Under the pieces are notes generated by a model. That model was not told where the DNA came from. It saw nothing but the letters and a program-made list of their open reading frames with translations, and did not search any database. Below, piece by piece: positions 9,876 through 18,853 of a DNA stretch of 64,000 nt. The translations under genes were made by a program, and so were the position numbers. Positions within the stretch are counted from its first letter, which is position 1. Each line of letters starts with the position of its first letter. The stretch comes from CATOSD01 sp965226695. Its GTDB lineage: Bacteria; Chloroflexota; Dehalococcoidia; Lucifugimonadales; CATOSD01. The DNA is taken from positions 1,984,001 through 2,048,000 of the forward strand of contig OZ245405.1 of the NCBI GenBank assembly GCA_965226695.1. The letters are read 5' to 3'.

Positions 9876-12063
9876 ACACTCAACCGCATTCGATCGCCTG
9901 GCTGAACCGGTCCGCCGTTGGATATGGGACAAGAAATGGAACAGCCTGCGAGACATTCAAGAACGTGCGATTCACACGCTCCTGAACCACAATGGGGACG
10001 TCATCATTGCTGCGCCTACTGCGGGAGGCAAGACTGAGGCCGCCTTCCTACCGCTTATCTCATCAGTCATAGAAGAGCGAGGTGAGGGTGGCTTCGACCT
10101 TGTTTATGTAGGCCCACTCCGAGCACTCATCAATGACCAGTTTCAGCGACTGGAGGACCTATGCAGAAGGTCTGACTTACCGGTGTACCCATGGCACGGA
10201 GATATCTCTCAAGGTATCAAGACCAAGGCGCGAAGGAATCCGAGTGGGGTGTTGCTGATTACACCAGAGTCACTCGAAGCCCTTTTCGTGCTCCGAGGTT
10301 TGGAGATACCAACTCTGTTCGCAGGTACGCGCGCAGTGATTATTGATGAGCTCCATTCCCTGCTGGATAGCGAACGAGGCGTTCACCTTCGATCCCTGCT
10401 TACTCGCCTCGAGTTGGCAACTGACAGGCGTATTCGGCGAATCGGACTCTCAGCAACGCTTAGCGAGATGGACCTGGTCAAGGAGTATCTTCGCCCTGAA
10501 ATGCCTGAGTCGGTAGTTCTATTGGAGAGCAGTGCTGATCGGAGTGAACTTCGGGTTCAGCTTCGAGGCTATGTGGACAGAACTGACGAAACTGAAGTCG
10601 ATGCTGTGGCGGCGAAGCGTGCAGTTGCCGAGCATCTCTACTTGAACCTACGAGGTTCTCCGAGTCTAGTCTTTGCCGGCTCGCGTCAGAACGTCGAGTG
10701 GTACTCCGACGCTTTGCGCGAGATATCTGAAGAGGCACACGTTCCATTGGAGTTCTATCCCCACCACGCTAGCCTCTCACGCGAACACCGACTCGATCTT
10801 GAATGGCGCCTGAAGACACGCAGGACAACGACAGCCATCTGCACGTCAACTCTGGAACTCGGCATCGATATCGGCGACATTGTCTGCGTGGCTCAGATTG
10901 GAGCTCCGTTCTCAGTTTCATCACTTCGGCAACGACTTGGGCGGTCCGGCCGTCGTCCCGGGGACGCTTCCGTTCTCCGCATGTATGCCATCGAAGCTGA
11001 GCCTGAGCCCACTTCCCATCCACTGGACCGTTTGCACTTGGGTCTCATTAGATCTACCGCAATGATTGAGCTCCTGATTCAGAGATGGTGCGAACCACCT
11101 TCGCCACAAGCTCTACACCTATCTACGCTTACGCATCAGATTCTGTCGGTCATCGCTGAACATGGGGGTGTGAGAGCCAATCGCCTTTACAATACTCTCT
11201 GCGGCAGTGGACCATTCCGAAAAGTCGATCATTCACTCTTCGCCAGAGTACTGCGGCACTTGGGCCGGGCTGACGTAGCCCTGATCGAACAGGCACCTGA
11301 CGGTGTGCTATTACTAGGCGCTCGTGGTGAGAAGCTAGTCGAACATTACAGCTTTTATGCGGTATTCCAGACACCCGAAGAGTACAGAATAATCGCTGAT
11401 GGCAAACATCTGGGGACCCTACCTTCGACTTCGATAATTGCCGAGGGCATGTCAATTGTCTTCTCTGGCCGGAGATGGAGGGTTACTAATGTCCATGATG
11501 CAGACAAGGTCATCGAGGTAACTGCTGACCGTGTAGGTCGAACGCCTCCCTTCGGCGGTCAGGGTGGCCTTATTCACGACACTGTAGTTCAAGAGATGAG
11601 GAGCGTTCTCTCAAGTGAGAGCATTCCGCGCTATCTGGACGGTGGAGCCAAGGAACTTCTGAGTAACGCACGATCTGAGTTCAGACGACTTGGGCTTGAT
11701 CGACATTCGATCTACAGTACTGGGAAGCGTGGACGTGTGCTCGCCACATGGGCTGGCTCGATCAAGACTTCCACGCTCGCTCTCCGACTGCGAGCTATGG
11801 GATATACAGTAGCCGCCTATGATGGGTTTCTTGACGTCAACTATGGGGAGGACGTACCTCCCGCAGAGGAAGCTCTGCGGGAAATTGCAGACGCAACCGA
11901 CACTTCTGCCGAAAGATTGCTGGCCGGCAGCGCGAATTTTATAACCGAAAAATTCCACCCTTACTTGAACCGAGATCTATTGCTTGAAGAAGCAGCAAGC
12001 TCGAGACTCGACCTAGCAGCCCTTCCGGCGTTGGCGAGCAGCATTGTCGAGGATTGGCAGTGA
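9847..12063 (+). CDS. Lhr-like superfamily 2 helicase
   Basis: 738 aa from the ATG at 9847 (an earlier in-frame ATG at 9763 would overlap the ATPase by over 110 bp). Motifs in order: the Q-motif-like LRDIQERAI, motif I AAPTAGGKT (55-63), motif II IIDELHSLL, motif III GLSATLSEM, motif V STLELGIDIG and motif VI QRLGRSGRRPG. A C-terminal Lhr-type extension follows (FQTPEEYRIIADGKHLGTLP). Such helicases translocate on single-stranded nucleic acid with ATP. It is the last gene of the terB-ATPase-helicase operon; an insertion sequence begins 84 bp after the stop. In BREX-related loci equivalent helicases (BrxHI/HII) accompany BrxD, which supports a joint role here. Confidence 0.85.
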   Translation: MTNSLHSDSEHSTAFDRLAEPVRRWIWDKKWNSLRDIQERAIHTLLNHNGDVIIAAPTAGGKTEAAFLPLISSVIEERGEGGFDLVYVGPLRALINDQFQRLEDLCRRSDLPVYPWHGDISQGIKTKARRNPSGVLLITPESLEALFVLRGLEIPTLFAGTRAVIIDELHSLLDSERGVHLRSLLTRLELATDRRIRRIGLSATLSEMDLVKEYLRPEMPESVVLLESSADRSELRVQLRGYVDRTDETEVDAVAAKRAVAEHLYLNLRGSPSLVFAGSRQNVEWYSDALREISEEAHVPLEFYPHHASLSREHRLDLEWRLKTRRTTTAICTSTLELGIDIGDIVCVAQIGAPFSVSSLRQRLGRSGRRPGDASVLRMYAIEAEPEPTSHPLDRLHLGLIRSTAMIELLIQRWCEPPSPQALHLSTLTHQILSVIAEHGGVRANRLYNTLCGSGPFRKVDHSLFARVLRHLGRADVALIEQAPDGVLLLGARGEKLVEHYSFYAVFQTPEEYRIIADGKHLGTLPSTSIIAEGMSIVFSGRRWRVTNVHDADKVIEVTADRVGRTPPFGGQGGLIHDTVVQEMRSVLSSESIPRYLDGGAKELLSNARSEFRRLGLDRHSIYSTGKRGRVLATWAGSIKTSTLALRLRAMGYTVAAYDGFLDVNYGEDVPPAEEALREIADATDTSAERLLAGSANFITEKFHPYLNRDLLLEEAASSRLDLAALPALASSIVEDWQ

Positions 12064-12278
12064 GGTCGAATCCTCGCCCCAGTCCCAAGACTCAAATGGT
12101 CCGCCTTGAACAGAGCGAAATCAGTTTCTGGGAACGCAATCCTATATGTCAAGGGCGGAGGGATATTAGGCCACGGGGCGGAGCAACAGTGTACCAGTCG
12201 GTCGTCGGTGTTCAGCGAAAATGTCACCCTGCGACGGGTGTCGTCGGGAGCCCTTAGTGTGAGCGAGGTCGGTGGAGT

Positions 12279-13061
12279 CTAGGCGTCAGGGGAATCGCCG
12301 GCTGCGCGTGTGGTGGCGGTCTGTCTGCTCTGCTTGAGGCGGTAGCTCTCGCCGTTCAGCTCCAGGATGTGAACGCGGTGAGTGAGGCGGTCCAGCAGGG
12401 CGCCGGTCAGCCTCTCGGAGCCGAAGACCTCGGTCCACTCGTCGAAGGGAAGGTTGGTGGTGACCAGGATAGACCCTCTCTCGTAGCGCTGGCTGAAGAC
12501 CTCGAAGAGGAGCTCCGCGCCGGTCTTGGAGAGTGGGACGAAGCCCAGCTCGTCGATGATGAGCAGCTTGAGGCGGGCAAGCTTCTTCTGAAGGTTGAGC
12601 AGTCGCCGCTCGTCCCTGGCCTCGATCAGCTCGTGGACCAGCGATGCGGCCGTGGTGAAGCCGACCGACAGCCCCCTCTGGCAGGCGGCGAGCCCCAGGC
12701 CGAGCGCCACGTGGGTCTTGCCGGTGCCGCTGTTGCCGATAGCGATGACGTTCTCTCGCCGGTCGACGTACTCGCAGCGTGCCAGCTGCATTACCAGGTG
12801 CTTGTTCACCGAGGGGATTGCCAGGAAGTCGAAGGTGTCGAGGCTCTTGGTGGCAGGGAAGCGCGCAGCCTTGATCCTGCGGTCGACCATGCGATGATGG
12901 CGGTCTATCAGCTCAAGCTCTGAGAGCCTCAGCAGGTAGCCCGGATGGTCGACGCCCTCGGCGGCGCACTGAGCCGCCACCTTGCCGTACTCTCTCAGGA
13001 AGGTGGGCAGCTTCAGCTCCTTCAGGTGGTGCTCCAGCAGCACCGTAGACCTGTCGCTCAC
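12279..13061 (-). CDS. istB: IstB-like ATPase of IS21 family, copy 1
   Basis: 260 aa from a GTG that overlaps the istA stop codon (GTGA), the usual coupling in IS21 elements. Walker A is GNSGTGKTH and Walker B LLIIDELGFVPL, with the IstB/DnaC-like AAA+ fold: an N-terminal helical part (LLEHHLKELKLPTFLREYG) followed by ATPase domain and sensor regions. IstB controls target choice and activates the IstA transposase. The frame is intact and appears identical to the second copy at 26332..27114, so the duplication is recent or kept alike by recombination. Without a full istA next to it, it can only act in trans. Confidence 0.9.
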   Translation of the reverse strand: MSDRSTVLLEHHLKELKLPTFLREYGKVAAQCAAEGVDHPGYLLRLSELELIDRHHRMVDRRIKAARFPATKSLDTFDFLAIPSVNKHLVMQLARCEYVDRRENVIAIGNSGTGKTHVALGLGLAACQRGLSVGFTTAASLVHELIEARDERRLLNLQKKLARLKLLIIDELGFVPLSKTGAELLFEVFSQRYERGSILVTTNLPFDEWTEVFGSERLTGALLDRLTHRVHILELNGESYRLKQSRQTATTRAAGDSPDA

Positions 13062-13362
13062 CGCCTGCTCCCCGACGTGAGCGCCATGTAGTCGCTGGCC
13101 GAGGTCTTCTGCACGCTGACCCTGGGCAGGTAGGGGTACAGCTGTAGGTCGAGTCTCTGGGGACGACCCTCTATCCCGCACAGCACCAGGTGCTTGACGG
13201 CGTCGAAGCTTATGGCCCCGAGCCTGAGTGCATCGCGCACACCCTCGTACACCTCCTCCTTGCGGAAGCTCTCCATCAGCCGCAGCACCTGCACGAACTC
13301 CCGCTTGCCGCGCCTGCCCATCCTCGACTCCAAAAGACGCCGCAGCACACCGAACTCCTTAG
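13058..13362 (-). pseudogene. istA: istA 3' fragment (IS21 transposase), copy 1
   Basis: Encodes the last ~100 residues of IstA (EFGVLRRLLESRMGRRGKREFV through TSGSRR). The rest is cut off at cttag (13358..13362) by the neighbouring IS. The catalytic DDE domain is missing, so the fragment cannot transpose itself. The stop overlaps the istB start by 4 bp. Confidence 0.85.
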
Positions 13363-14820
13363 CTGGACTTTACGCAATTCAAGCGGCGTAAGCGAGGGAG
13401 TCGACAAGTCGGTGGAACAGAGCGACGGGGAGTTCCTGAATATCGGAGTCTGGGGCCGACAGTGAAAAACCCTCCGACGCAAGCCACAGGTGACGCCTCA
13501 CCAGGGCGATGGCGTCGACGAAGGTCGGCGACGGCTTGTCGTACCAGGCCGCGGTGCGGTGGGTCATGGGGCGGCGGTTCTGCAGGGCGTGTGCGGCCAG
13601 GGTGGTCCAGGAGAACAGACCCATCAGGACCGGGGTGGTGCGTGCGATGGCCAGGTCGGACCACTGACGCTGGGTCTCGACGCCCAGGTGTGTTCGAACC
13701 TCCTGAAAAGTGACCTCCAGTTGCCAGCGCAGCACAAACCATTGCAGTATCCGGGTCGGGTCCTGCGCCGGGTCGGTGCAGAGCAGTGCCTGCGGGGCGA
13801 AGGAGCCCTGGGGGTCTCGGATCAGCACCCAGCGATGGGTACAGGGGACTTGCCGGAGCGGTACCAGACCGCCGTCTGGGAGGTGAGCTCCACCGTTCGG
13901 GTGGCGCCGTCATACCAGGCCACCGCGGCGCTGGCCCAGGTTGTTTGGGGCTGGTCAAGGAGGGCTTTGAGCGAGGGCCGCCGCGCGCCTTTGAGCGGCG
14001 GACGACCGTTCTGTCCCGGCTGACGGGCTGGCGCTGGAGCATAGAGGGCGGCGTCCATGCGCAAACGGACTATCAGGGTGACGGGTTCCCGGAGGGACTG
14101 GCAGCGGTGGAGCAGGTCCAGCACGGCGTAGCCGTTATCGCCCACCAGCACCAGCGGGGGTTGCGGCAGCCAGCGACGCAGTTGCAGTATCATCTGCCTG
14201 GCCCAGTCGGTGAGTTTCTTGTGCCGGCGTCCCTGCTGTTGGTGGTACCGTGCCGATGGCGCCAGCACCGTGAGCACCGGCAGGGCCCAGTGCCGACCGG
14301 CCCAGGGGACATGGCCCAGCCACATCAGGGAGATCCAGCGCAGGCCACTGGCCTTGACCAGTTGGTGGCGACTGGAGCGCACCGCGTCGCGGTAGATGCC
14401 CCGGGTGTTGATCCTGGGACCGCGACGTCGTTCGAGGGTCTCATCAATGCCGAAGACCAGAGGGTCGTCGCCATGGTCGAGGTGCTGGAGCAGCAGCATT
14501 AGCAGGATGCGGGCCGCCTGACGGGGCGACCAGACCGCCCGGTTCAGCACCTCATGGTAGCGGGCGTAGTCGCGGTGGTCGCTGCGGCCCATGACACGCA
14601 GCGCCGCGGTAACAGTACGTTGTCCCGGGGTCAGAATCGCGCCGACTACCAACACCTGGGCTTTCCGCCAGGTCGGGTTGGTGAACAGCTTTGCGAACGG
14701 AACGAGTACGGCTACAATGGCGTCGGGCGGGGTGAGCATGGCTGGACCTCTCCGTGAGAAGTGTGGTCAGGCCAGCTTACCCTGTTCTTATACCTTTACC
14801 AATTTATGCGTAAAGTCCAG
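13363..14820 (-). mobile_element. IS701/IS4-like insertion sequence
   Basis: About 1458 bp bounded by inverted repeats: ctggactttacgca at the left end and its complement tgcgtaaagtccag at the right end (14807..14820). It carries one transposase gene on the minus strand, broken by a frameshift. The left flank is cttag (istA) and the right flank cttat, so a clean target duplication is not seen. The right flank is not istA, so a deletion or recombination followed insertion. Confidence 0.8.
13379..14739 (-). pseudogene. IS701/IS4-like DDE transposase, frameshifted
   Basis: The N-terminal part (13822..14739, 305 aa) shows FGIDETLERRRG near residue 97 and LVLVGDNGYAVLDLL with a second acidic residue, typical of the DDE nuclease core of IS701/IS4-like enzymes. 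The C-terminal part (13379..13828, 149 aa) continues in another frame with WFVLRWQLEVTFQEVRTHLG, containing the YREK-like region with the third acidic residue. The two parts meet near 13825. The enzyme is inactive as read unless frameshifting occurs. Confidence 0.8.
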
Positions 14821-14871
14821 CTTATATGTGTCCCATTATCGCTGACGGTCTACAAATAGGGATTCACGAGG

Positions 14872-14900
14872 TTGACACCTGTCGCTACCGAGCGTATCAT
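14872..14900 (+). promoter_or_regulatory. Sigma-70 promoter of binding-protein gene
   Basis: The -35 box ttgaca (14872..14877), perfect to consensus, is separated by 17 bp from the -10 box tatcat (14895..14900). The -10 lies in the first of two tandem 13-bp repeats gcgtatcatcctc (14892..14904 and 14905..14917), so a second -10-like box sits 13 bp downstream. The leader to the ATG at 14994 is about 85 nt, with a strong Shine-Dalgarno gaggagg. Confidence 0.65.
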
Positions 14901-14993
14901 CCTCGCGTATCATCCTCTCCTGAAAGCGGAGACCTGGCGACAAAAGCTTGTGGATTGGGTGAAAAATAACGACATAGTTATGAGGAGGCCATC

Positions 14994-16715
14994 ATGAAGG
15001 TGCGTAACTGGCTGTTAGGTTTATTGCTAGTAGCTGGGTTCGCCGTACTGGTTGGGTGTGGTAGCGCAGAAGAAGAGGAAACGCCAGCAGCACCTGCCCC
15101 GGCGGCACCCGCGCCAGCACCGGCGGCACCCGCGCCAGCACCGGCGGCACCCGCGCCAGCACCGGCGCCCGCGCCAGCAGCGTCGGCGGCGAAGCGTGGT
15201 GGCATCATAAATTATGCCATGCCTGAGATACCGACGCTGGACCCCTTCGCTTCTGGCAGCACACAAGCCGGAAACCTGATAGGCCAGAACTCCGACGTCC
15301 TGATCTTCCGTAACCCAATAACCTATGAGTTTGAGCCAGGCGGCCTCCTCACCTCCTGGAAACTGTCGGCAGACGGCTTGACCTGGACCTTCAACTTAAA
15401 GGAGGGCGTCAAGTTCCATAACGGTGACCCGTTCAACGCCGAGGCGATGGCCGCGTCCTTCACGTACGGCCAGGCAGAAGGCGTGGTGCCGCCAATTTAC
15501 CTACCCCAGCAACCCGCCATGGTGGCGTTGGACGAGCACACCTTCCAGATAACCGCCGACAAGGTGTATGGGCCCATGCTGGACCATTTGTCTTGGGCAG
15601 CGTGGTTCGCGGTAACCAACGAGAAGCACCGTCAGGCGATTGGCGCGGATGAGTACGGCAGAGATCCGGTCGGCACCGGTCCCTTCAAGTTCAAGAAGTG
15701 GGTCGCCGGGGCGTCCGTTGAATTTGAACGATATGAAGACTATGCCTGGGCGCCTGATTTCTTTGATAACCGCTCTGCTGCCTATCTGGACGGCTTCAAG
15801 GTGGTCTTCCTGCAGGAGTTAGCCACCGTAGCCGCAGCACTCCAGGCCGGGCAGGTGGACGTTGCCTATGCGCCTAACCCATTCACGGCCCGGTTGCGCA
15901 GAGATGACCAGTTCGTGGTACATACAGTGGCCTCTGGCCGTCTTCTGAGCATTAACCCCAACATATCACGCAAGTCATTCGATGATGTGAATGTGCGCAG
16001 GGCCTTGCAGCATGCCTTTGACAGGGAGAAGTTCGTCCAGTCGATGGAGAACGGCGAGGGAGTGGCCCAGTACTGCGTGCTGGTTCAGCCCCTTCCCTTC
16101 TATTCCGCAGTGATAGAACAGGAGTGTGCGGAGAAGCTGGACTACAACCCCGACAAGGCGTTGGCGATGCTTGGCAAAGCTGGCTGGACTCAGGACGCCA
16201 ATGGCATCGTCCAGAAGGACGGCGTCGCGATGGAGCTGGACATGATCCACCAGGGCAGGACTGACTCAGTGCAGTTTGCCAGCCTGGTGCAGGGGCAGTT
16301 GAAGGAACTGGGCATAAAAGTAAACCTGGAGTCCCTGGAACGTGCCGCCTTCTCCCCCAGACGAAATAGCGGCGATTGGGATATGTCCAGGGGTGGCTAT
16401 GGAACCCTCACTGCCGACATTGTGTTGTACCAGTGGCACCCGGAGCAGGGCAAGGGATACAATCGTTCCTTCGTCCCGGACGATGCCCCCCTTTGGGGGC
16501 AGACAGTCACCGTCATGGATGCTTGCCGCCACAACAGTGGAGACCAGCGGGCGAAGAAGTGCGAGGACATGGTCCGGTGGGTGAGTGACCAGGCTATCAC
16601 CATTCCCATTTTGAACCCCAACCAGAACACTGTCGTCAACAAGCGAGTCAATGGCTTCATTGTCCACCGCAACTCTATGGACTGGTTCGCCAGGGACGCC
16701 TGGCTGGAGGAGTAA
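14994..16715 (+). CDS. Peptide-type ABC transporter substrate-binding lipoprotein
   Basis: 573 aa. Lipoprotein signal peptide with hydrophobic core LLGLLLVAGFAVLV and lipobox cysteine C22. An Ala/Pro linker made of tandem AAPAPAP units (about 30-62) follows, then a SBP_bac_5 domain starting RGGIINYAMPEIPTLDPF with the family segments GLTWTFNLKEGVKFHNGDP and DPVGTGPFKFKKW. It would be anchored outside the membrane and deliver oligopeptides or similar solutes to the two permeases encoded next. Usual family length is 500-600 aa. It begins an operon-like run with its own promoter. The true substrate is not predictable; the linked S15-type hydrolases suggest acyl- or peptide-like compounds. Confidence 0.9.
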   Translation: MKVRNWLLGLLLVAGFAVLVGCGSAEEEETPAAPAPAAPAPAPAAPAPAPAAPAPAPAPAPAASAAKRGGIINYAMPEIPTLDPFASGSTQAGNLIGQNSDVLIFRNPITYEFEPGGLLTSWKLSADGLTWTFNLKEGVKFHNGDPFNAEAMAASFTYGQAEGVVPPIYLPQQPAMVALDEHTFQITADKVYGPMLDHLSWAAWFAVTNEKHRQAIGADEYGRDPVGTGPFKFKKWVAGASVEFERYEDYAWAPDFFDNRSAAYLDGFKVVFLQELATVAAALQAGQVDVAYAPNPFTARLRRDDQFVVHTVASGRLLSINPNISRKSFDDVNVRRALQHAFDREKFVQSMENGEGVAQYCVLVQPLPFYSAVIEQECAEKLDYNPDKALAMLGKAGWTQDANGIVQKDGVAMELDMIHQGRTDSVQFASLVQGQLKELGIKVNLESLERAAFSPRRNSGDWDMSRGGYGTLTADIVLYQWHPEQGKGYNRSFVPDDAPLWGQTVTVMDACRHNSGDQRAKKCEDMVRWVSDQAITIPILNPNQNTVVNKRVNGFIVHRNSMDWFARDAWLEE

Positions 16716-16864
16716 GACTCCACGGGTAGTACCAGCTAGAGTCATGCCGTGTGTGAGCACGGAGGCGCAGGGAAACCCCGCACATAGCGTGGGGGATACC
16801 CTCATATCGCTTAAGCTAGCTCTTTTCTGATAGTGTCCTAACGAGGGTGTATTGGAGCAGGTGA

Positions 16865-17788
16865 ATGTGGAAGTACACCACGCGCCGATTCCTCCTGCTC
16901 ATACCGTTGATGTGGGCGGTGGCAACGGTCGTCTTCTTCGGTCTGCATCTTACCCCGGGCGATCCCATAACGGAGATGCTGGGGGAGATAGGCGCTACCC
17001 CTCAGATGGAAGAGGAAATACGGGCCAAGTTTGGGCTGGACAAACCCCTGCATATACAATACGGCAAGTTCCTGTGGGACGCAGCGAGGCTCGACTTTGG
17101 CAAGTCCATACATACCCGTGTGCCCGTAATTGAGGAGATAATATCCCGCTTTCCGGCCACCATGCAGCTGGCCTTCGCCGCGATGGGAGTTACATTGGTG
17201 GTAGGGCTGACCTTCGGCATTCTGGCTGCCAGAGCGCGCAGCCGCTTTTTCCAGTTCCTGTTCATGGTGGTGGCTCTGCTGGGCATATCCACCCCTAATT
17301 TTTGGCTGGGGCTTATTCTGATCTTGGTCTTTGGTGTCCTCTTGGGGTGGCTTCCAGTGGTTGGCTCCTCCTCAACGACCGGCCTTATTCTGCCGGCTTT
17401 AGCGTTGGGCTTCTCATCCGGTGGTCTCCTGGCGCGCCTGGTCCGCTCCACCATGCTGGAAGTGACAAGCGAGGACTATATCCGCACTGCCTACGCCAAG
17501 GGCCTACGAGAACGGGTGGTTGTCCTAAGACACGCACTGAGAAACGCCTTAATACCGGTGGTAACCGTATCCGGCATGCTGTTTGGCGGTCTGCTGGGCG
17601 GGTCGGTGATCATCGAGGCGGTTTTCGCCCGTGGGGGCCTGGGATCGCTAATTATTTTGGCCATCAACCTGCGGGATATCCCGGTGGTAGTGGGTGTTAT
17701 CATGTTCTTTGCTCTCATCGTTGTGTTGACCAATCTAGTCGTGGACCTCACCTACGGGTTCTTGGATCCACGCATTCGACACCAGTAG
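16865..17788 (+). CDS. ABC transporter permease, DppB type
   Basis: 307 aa. Membrane protein of the DppB/OppB class: the N-terminal helix is FLLLIPLMWAVATVVFFGLHLTPGDP, several further helices follow, and the EAA loop is YIRTAYAKGLRERVVVLRHALRNALIPVV. Shine-Dalgarno ggagcagg lies 8 nt before the ATG. It forms the channel with the DppC-type partner, which starts 13 nt after its stop. No ATPase (DppD/DppF) is encoded nearby, so the energising subunits must come from elsewhere. Confidence 0.9.
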   Translation: MWKYTTRRFLLLIPLMWAVATVVFFGLHLTPGDPITEMLGEIGATPQMEEEIRAKFGLDKPLHIQYGKFLWDAARLDFGKSIHTRVPVIEEIISRFPATMQLAFAAMGVTLVVGLTFGILAARARSRFFQFLFMVVALLGISTPNFWLGLILILVFGVLLGWLPVVGSSSTTGLILPALALGFSSGGLLARLVRSTMLEVTSEDYIRTAYAKGLRERVVVLRHALRNALIPVVTVSGMLFGGLLGGSVIIEAVFARGGLGSLIILAINLRDIPVVVGVIMFFALIVVLTNLVVDLTYGFLDPRIRHQ

Positions 17789-17801
17789 GTGGCTTGACCC
17801 G

Positions 17802-18701
17802 ATGATGGACCAAAGAGCGTTAGAGGCGCTAAGGAGAAGCGGACGCCGGACCGACCTGAGGCGTGCTGTAAGGTATATGCGGACCAACCCGGTCCTGTTG
17901 TTCTGGACGACAGCGTTCCTGGGAATAATTCTGGCCTCCATATTTGCCCCGGTAGTGGCCACCCATGACCCCCAAGACCAGACCAACCCTCTTCTGCTGA
18001 ACCCCGGCGCGGAGCACTGGATGGGCACCGACGAGTTGGGTCGGGACATCTACAGCAGGATAGTATACGGTGGCCGTACCTCGCTCACAGTAGGTCTTAT
18101 AGCAGTGTCCATTGCCCTGATAGTGGGGACTACGGTCGGCCTCGTTTCTGGTTTTGCCGGTGGCCTCGTGGAAGCCGTGATGATGAGGTTTATTGATGCC
18201 CTCATGGCCTTCCCATCCATTCTGCTGGCCATCTTCATAATAGCCCTCCTTGGAAGCGGCCTGGTCAACATGATGATAGCCATAGGTATAAGCGCCATCC
18301 CCTGGTACGCCAGGACCGCACGGGGTTCAACTCTCTCGGTCAAGGAGAGCATGTACGCGGAGGCGGCCCGCGCCATCGGTGCGCCGTCCTGGCGCATAGT
18401 CGCCTTTCACATCTTGCCAAACATCTTCGCCCCCATTCTCATCTTGGGCACTCTGGGTACCGCGACGGCCATACTTGCCGTGGCAGGCCTGAGCTTTCTG
18501 GGGCTGGGTGCACACCCTCCCACTCCGGAGTGGGGAGCCATGCTTTCTGGCGCCCGAAACTATATTGGGGTATCCACATGGTATTCGGTATTCCCTGGTC
18601 TAGCGATTCTGGTGTCTGTGCTCTCAATCAACCTCATCGGGGACGCGCTCAGAGACCTCCTGGACCCACGTCTGAGAGGGGCTGCCAGCAGTGGGCTCTA
18701 G
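17802..18701 (+). CDS. ABC transporter permease, DppC type
   Basis: 299 aa. The N-terminal helix VLLFWTTAFLGIILASIFAPVVA is followed by the DppC signature HWMGTDELGRDIYSRIVYGGRTSL, then more helices and the EAA loop YAEAARAIGAPSWRIVAFHILPNIFAPI. It heterodimerises with the preceding permease. Start is the first of two adjacent ATGs (17802, 17805). About 130 bp without a gene separates it from the hydrolase gene, where a further Shine-Dalgarno (aggaggt) appears. Confidence 0.9.
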   Translation: MMDQRALEALRRSGRRTDLRRAVRYMRTNPVLLFWTTAFLGIILASIFAPVVATHDPQDQTNPLLLNPGAEHWMGTDELGRDIYSRIVYGGRTSLTVGLIAVSIALIVGTTVGLVSGFAGGLVEAVMMRFIDALMAFPSILLAIFIIALLGSGLVNMMIAIGISAIPWYARTARGSTLSVKESMYAEAARAIGAPSWRIVAFHILPNIFAPILILGTLGTATAILAVAGLSFLGLGAHPPTPEWGAMLSGARNYIGVSTWYSVFPGLAILVSVLSINLIGDALRDLLDPRLRGAASSGL

Positions 18702-18853
18702 GAGGCTGCGTCTTCTACCCCCCTTGGGGTCGCACACTGTGCACCACCGTAGATACTCGGCTTGCGAAAGCTCCGCGAGGTCGCGCTGGTCTGGTGTGAG
18801 AGTCTAGCGTCTGGCTCGAATCATATACACGCTTGATAGGAGGTATCCTGACC

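Larger units (their letters stand above)
12147..13362 (-). mobile_element. IS21-family element, copy 1 (right part missing)
   Basis: 1.2 kb that appears identical to 26200..27415 (constant offset 14053), carrying intact istB and only the 3' end of istA. The left end starts tgtcaagggcgg in both copies. Homology between the copies stops exactly after cttag at 13362, where a different insertion sequence begins. The rest of istA is absent on the far side of that element. Both copies lie in the same orientation and bracket a transport/hydrolase cassette. Confidence 0.85.

Noticed and set aside
6324..12063. Calling the TerB/ATPase/helicase operon a BREX or DISARM locus
   Set aside because: The BREX core (PglZ, BrxC, methylase) and DISARM methylase/DrmA-B signature genes are absent from the neighbourhood.
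13358..14825. Target-site duplication around the IS701-like element
   Set aside because: Flanks are cttag and cttat; only four bases agree and the right flank is not istA, so a duplication cannot be claimed.
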